From positions 1 through 7,150 of the forward strand of contig JAEXLC010000214.1 of the NCBI GenBank assembly GCA_023445495.1: 7,150 nucleotides of DNA, read 5' to 3'. Below are positions 4,049-7,150 of this stretch, one piece after another. The notes under the pieces were generated by a model, which saw only the letters and a list, made by a program, of their open reading frames with translations, did not search any database and was not told where the DNA came from. The position numbers were made by a program, and so were the translations under genes. The stretch comes from Pseudomonadota bacterium. GTDB taxonomy: Bacteria; Pseudomonadota; Alphaproteobacteria; Sphingomonadales; Sphingomonadaceae. Every line of letters begins with the position of its first letter. Positions within the stretch are counted from its first letter, which is position 1.

Positions 4049-5704
4049 CTACTTCTTCACATAGACCCGAGCGCCGCCGACCCAGGTCTCGAGCACCTGG
4101 GTGCCGCGCAGATCGGTGGGCGAGGCGAGCATCGGGTCGCGGTCGACGATGATGAAGTCGGCGCGCATGCCCGGCGCCAGGCGGCCGATCAGGGTCTCGG
4201 CAAAGCCTGCCCAGGCAGCACCGGTGGTGAAGCCCGCCCAGCCCTGCTCGCGCGTCACCGCTTCCTCGATCCGCCAGCCGCCGAACGGCTGGCCATTGGC
4301 GTCGGTGCGGGTGAAGCTCACCGCCCAGCCCGCCCAGGGATCGGGGCTCTCGACCGGATAGTCCGAGCCGAAGGCGATATGCGTGCCATCCTTGAGCATC
4401 GTCTTCCAGGCATAGGCGCCGGCAAGCCGGTCCGGCCCCAGCCGCGCCTCCGCCATCTTCATGTCGCTGGTCTGGTGGACGGGCTGCATCGAGGCGATCA
4501 CGCCCAGCTTGGCGAAGCGCGGCAGGTCCTTGGGATCGACGATCTGGGCATGCTCGATCCGCCAGCGGCGATCTTCCTTGAACGTGTCCGACAGCACTTC
4601 GACCGCGTCGAGCACCTGCTGGTTGGCACGGTCCCCGATCGCGTGGACGGCGATCTGGAAATTGTCCATCGCGCCGCGCGTCATCATGTTGAGCAACTGG
4701 TCGTCGGTGAGGAAGCCGAGGCCCTTCTGCCCCGGCGCGTCGCTGTAATCGGCCTTGAGCCAGGCGCCGCGGCTGCCCAGCGCGCCATCGGCATAGAGCT
4801 TGATCCCGCCCATGCGCAGCTTGTCGCCATAGAGCCAGGGCGTCGGCCCCTGCCCCGCCACCTGCAACGCGGTCTCGACGCCGTGGGCATAGCTCATGAT
4901 CCGCATGCGGAGCTGGCCGATATCGGCGATGCGGCGATAGGTCAGCCAGTCATCGGTGGTGGTGCCCATGTCGGCGCTGGCGGTGATGCCGAGCGAGAGC
5001 AGCTTGTCCTGCGCGGCGAGGAAGGCGGCGTTCCTCTCGCGCGGCGTGGGCTTGGGGATGAACTTGTCGACCAGCCCCATCGCGCCATCGACGAACACGC
5101 CGGCGGGCGCGCCCTTGGCGTCGCGCTCGATGCGGCCGCCATTGGTGTCCTTGTTCGCGGCGGTGACCCCGGCGATCTGGATCGCCCGGCTGTTCGCCCA
5201 GGCAGCATGGCCATCGACCCGCTCGAGCCATACCGGCCGGTCGCTCACCACCTTGTCGAGCTCGGCCGCGGTCGGGAAGCGGCTGAGCTTCCAGGTCTCC
5301 TGGTTCCAGCCGCCGCCAAGGATCCACTTGGTCGGGTTGGCGTCCGCATAGGCCTTGATCTTCGCCAGCGCCTCTTCGAGCGAAGTCGTGCCGGAGAGGT
5401 CGAGCAGCATCAGCTGCGATCCCAGCCCCATGACATGGCCATGCCCGTCGATCATGCCGGGCAGCAGCGTCTTGCCGCCCATGTCGAGCTTCCACTCGAC
5501 CTGCTTCGGCCTCTTGTCCTCGCGCTTCAGGATCTGGGTGATCTTGCCGTCGCGGTTGAACAATATGCCGGTGAAGCGGACGACATCGCCCTTCTCGTCC
5601 AGCGTCATGCCGTTGACGTTGTCGACCAGCCCATCCGCCAGGGCGGCTATGGGAGCGAAGGTGAGGGCGAGCGCGGCGACGGGCCGCAGGAGGCGCTTCA
5701 GCAT
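4049..5704 (-). CDS. Exported YtcJ-like metal-dependent amidohydrolase
   Basis: This 551-residue protein belongs to the amidohydrolase superfamily, YtcJ/NfdA-like branch, which hydrolyses amide or related bonds at a metal centre. A signal peptide is visible: MLKRLLRP, a hydrophobic core, and a likely AALA|D cleavage after residue 23, so it should act in the periplasm or outer envelope. Metal-site candidates are H88 and H90 in LPGMIDGHGHV, a conserved lysine in GGIKLYADGALGSRGA (about K302), H354 in VHAIGDRAN, H385 in RIEHAQ and D448 in FGSDYPV. The C-terminal GRLAPGMRADFIIVDRDP is the usual composite beta-sandwich return. The natural substrate is unknown. It is the first gene of a two-gene unit with the HPP membrane protein and diverges from ilvA with 134 bp between starts. 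The start at 5704 has no clear Shine-Dalgarno sequence; it is chosen because it gives a well-formed signal peptide and no in-frame ATG lies just upstream. Confidence 0.9.
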   Translation of the reverse strand: MLKRLLRPVAALALTFAPIAALADGLVDNVNGMTLDEKGDVVRFTGILFNRDGKITQILKREDKRPKQVEWKLDMGGKTLLPGMIDGHGHVMGLGSQLMLLDLSGTTSLEEALAKIKAYADANPTKWILGGGWNQETWKLSRFPTAAELDKVVSDRPVWLERVDGHAAWANSRAIQIAGVTAANKDTNGGRIERDAKGAPAGVFVDGAMGLVDKFIPKPTPRERNAAFLAAQDKLLSLGITASADMGTTTDDWLTYRRIADIGQLRMRIMSYAHGVETALQVAGQGPTPWLYGDKLRMGGIKLYADGALGSRGAWLKADYSDAPGQKGLGFLTDDQLLNMMTRGAMDNFQIAVHAIGDRANQQVLDAVEVLSDTFKEDRRWRIEHAQIVDPKDLPRFAKLGVIASMQPVHQTSDMKMAEARLGPDRLAGAYAWKTMLKDGTHIAFGSDYPVESPDPWAGWAVSFTRTDANGQPFGGWRIEEAVTREQGWAGFTTGAAWAGFAETLIGRLAPGMRADFIIVDRDPMLASPTDLRGTQVLETWVGGARVYVKK

Positions 5705-5838
5705 GGCCGCAGGGCATAGGGCCTGTTCGGCACGCGCGCCAGATGCACGAACCGGCCGTCATCGATACCTCCCGCGCATGTCCTGAAAAGATAAGCGATG
5801 TTCCCCCTCGCGGCGAGATCGTCTAGGCGGGCGAGACT

Positions 5839-7083
5839 ATGGCAACCAAGACCCTCTCGGCGAACGCGCCGCTCCCCGTTTCGATCGATGATGTCCGTGC
5901 AGCGCAGGCGCGCATTGCGGGCCAGATCGTGCGGACGCCGACGCTGGTGAGCAAGACGCTGTCGGACCTGACCGGCGCCACGGTCTATCTGAAGTTCGAG
6001 AACCTGCAGTTCACCGCCGCCTATAAGGAGCGCGGCGCGCTCAACACCCTGCTCCAGCTCGACGAGGCGGCGCGCGCCAAGGGCGTGATCGCGGCCTCGG
6101 CCGGCAACCATGCCCAGGGCCTCGCCTATCACGCCAACCGGCTGGGCATCCCCAGCACGATCGTGATGCCGAAGAACACCCCGATCGTGAAGGTCACCCA
6201 GACCGAAGGGCACGGCGCGACCGTCATCCTCGAAGGCGAGACCTTCGACGCCGCCTATGCGCATTCGCGGAAACTGGAGGCCGAGAAGGGCTATACCTTC
6301 GTCCACCCGTTCGACGATCCCCGGATCATCGCCGGCCAGGGCACGGTCGCGCTCGAGATGCTCGAGGACGTGCCGGAGATCGACACGCTGGTGATCCCGA
6401 TCGGCGGCGGCGGCCTGATCTCGGGCTGCTCGACCGTGGCCAAGTCGGAAGGGCGGAACATCGAAGTGGTCGGCGTGCAGGCCGAGCTCTATCCCTCGAT
6501 GTACAACCGCATCCACCACACCGACATGCCCTGCGCCGGCGACACGCTGGCCGAGGGCATCGCGGTGAAGGAGCCGGGCGGGATCACTGCCAAGCTGGTC
6601 GAGGCACTGGTCGACGACATCGTACTGGTCAGCGAGCGACGGCTCGAGGAATCGGTGAGCCTGCTGCTCCAGATCGAGAAGACGGTGGTCGAAGGCGCCG
6701 GCGCCGCCGGCCTGGCCGCCCTGCTTTCGGAGCCGCAGCGCTTCAAGGGCAAGACCGTGGGCATCATCCTGTGCGGCGGCAATATCGATCCGCGCCTGCT
6801 CGCCTATGTCCTGCTGCGCGACCTCGCCCGCTCGGGCCGGATGGCGCGGCTGCGCATCCGCCTGCAGGACCGGCCGGGCGCGCTGTTCCGCGTGGCGCAG
6901 ATCTTCGACCAGCTCTCGGTCAACATCCTCGAGCTGTCGCACCAGCGCATCTTTACCAACCTCCCCGCCAAGGGCCTGAGCCTGGACGTGGAGTGCGAGA
7001 CGCGCGACCGCGACCATCTGGAGCGGCTGATGACCGCGCTGCGGCGCGCCCAGTACGAGGTGCAGCTGGTCGAGCTGGCTTAG
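5839..7083 (+). CDS. ilvA: Threonine ammonia-lyase (threonine dehydratase) with ACT domain
   Basis: This 414-residue PLP-dependent enzyme deaminates L-threonine to 2-oxobutanoate, the first committed step to isoleucine, in the cytosol. The catalytic domain (about 15-330) shows the PLP Schiff-base lysine K63 in FTAAYKERGALN, the SAGNHAQG substrate loop (87-94), the PLP-phosphate loop GGGGL (189-193) and the CGGNID motif (312-317). A single ACT domain (about 337-414, beginning RLRIRLQDRPGALFRVAQIF) follows. Length and one ACT domain fit the medium-length bacterial form rather than the roughly 510-residue E. coli IlvA with its longer regulatory domain, so feedback by isoleucine is possible but not shown. 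A serine-deaminating catabolic role, as in TdcB relatives, is an alternative. The start at 5839 is preceded by a weak AGGCGG eight bases upstream. It is divergent from the amidohydrolase and appears monocistronic. Confidence 0.93.
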   Translation: MATKTLSANAPLPVSIDDVRAAQARIAGQIVRTPTLVSKTLSDLTGATVYLKFENLQFTAAYKERGALNTLLQLDEAARAKGVIAASAGNHAQGLAYHANRLGIPSTIVMPKNTPIVKVTQTEGHGATVILEGETFDAAYAHSRKLEAEKGYTFVHPFDDPRIIAGQGTVALEMLEDVPEIDTLVIPIGGGGLISGCSTVAKSEGRNIEVVGVQAELYPSMYNRIHHTDMPCAGDTLAEGIAVKEPGGITAKLVEALVDDIVLVSERRLEESVSLLLQIEKTVVEGAGAAGLAALLSEPQRFKGKTVGIILCGGNIDPRLLAYVLLRDLARSGRMARLRIRLQDRPGALFRVAQIFDQLSVNILELSHQRIFTNLPAKGLSLDVECETRDRDHLERLMTALRRAQYEVQLVELA

Positions 7084-7121
7084 CAGCGCTCAAAATACAC
7101 GAAGGACGGGCCGGGAACGGG

Positions 7122-7146
7122 TTCGCCGCCCCACATGGGCGGCGAA
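7122..7146 (+). terminator. Stem-loop after ilvA, probable terminator
   Basis: TTCGCCGCCC (7122-7131) pairs perfectly with GGGCGGCGAA (7137-7146) around a five-base loop, 38 bases after the ilvA stop. The window ends four bases later, so any T-tract cannot be seen, and the visible bases (ATCC) do not start one. Confidence 0.6.
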
Positions 7147-7150
7147 ATCC

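Noticed and set aside
3605..5719. 704-codon open frame on the plus strand opposite the amidohydrolase and HPP genes
   Set aside because: It lies antisense to two genes with clear family motifs, its translation is Arg/Ala/His-rich without recognisable domains, and long antisense frames are usual in high-GC DNA.
5807..5817. CTCGC-G-GCGAG dyad upstream of ilvA as an operator
   Set aside because: An 11-base GC-only dyad is easily a chance event in this base composition and has no partner site or clear promoter nearby.
5698..7017. 439-codon open frame on the minus strand opposite ilvA
   Set aside because: It is an antisense shadow of a complete threonine ammonia-lyase, with a low-complexity translation rich in His, Gln and Arg.

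Overview
The window looks like chromosome of a high-GC alphaproteobacterium, most likely a sphingomonad (Sphingomonadales). The main evidence is a near-textbook CtrA, the alphaproteobacterial cell-cycle master regulator. GANTC sites (the CcrM methylation motif) are also rare in the window except for one dense cluster just upstream of ctrA. The placement at order level is an inference from protein flavour, not from a search.

Layout, left to right. Bases 1-78 are an odd low-complexity C/G-rich edge with a 14-C homopolymer. Next come two co-directional minus-strand genes, a pirin-family protein (724-1422) followed 18 bp later by a WrbA-type NAD(P)H:quinone oxidoreductase (79-705). Diverging from them is a LysR-family regulator (1523-2455). 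The 100-bp gap between pirin and lysR holds three GGAAAC half-sites and a plausible promoter, so this is probably a small quinone/redox-responsive unit controlled by the LysR protein.

The 152-bp gap between lysR and ctrA (2608-3321, plus strand) is the most information-rich non-coding stretch. It and the very end of lysR hold seven GANTC sites in 119 bp, against four in the rest of the window. It also has a long stem-loop starting at the lysR stop codon and a CtrA box one base off consensus (TTAG-N7-TTAACC). This suggests strong methylation-dependent and autoregulatory control of ctrA. A strong stem-loop with a GCAA tetraloop ends ctrA and lies between it and the convergent gene.

On the minus strand, an exported YtcJ-like amidohydrolase (4049-5704) is followed after one base by an HPP-family membrane protein (3382-4047); the two are probably translationally coupled. 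Diverging from the amidohydrolase is a complete PLP-dependent threonine ammonia-lyase with one C-terminal ACT domain (5839-7083), followed by a stem-loop at the right edge.

I see no transposase, integrase, CRISPR array, tRNA or rRNA, and no candidate for an entirely new multi-gene system. Gene content is ordinary chromosomal; the novelty, if any, is regulatory and centred on the ctrA upstream region.
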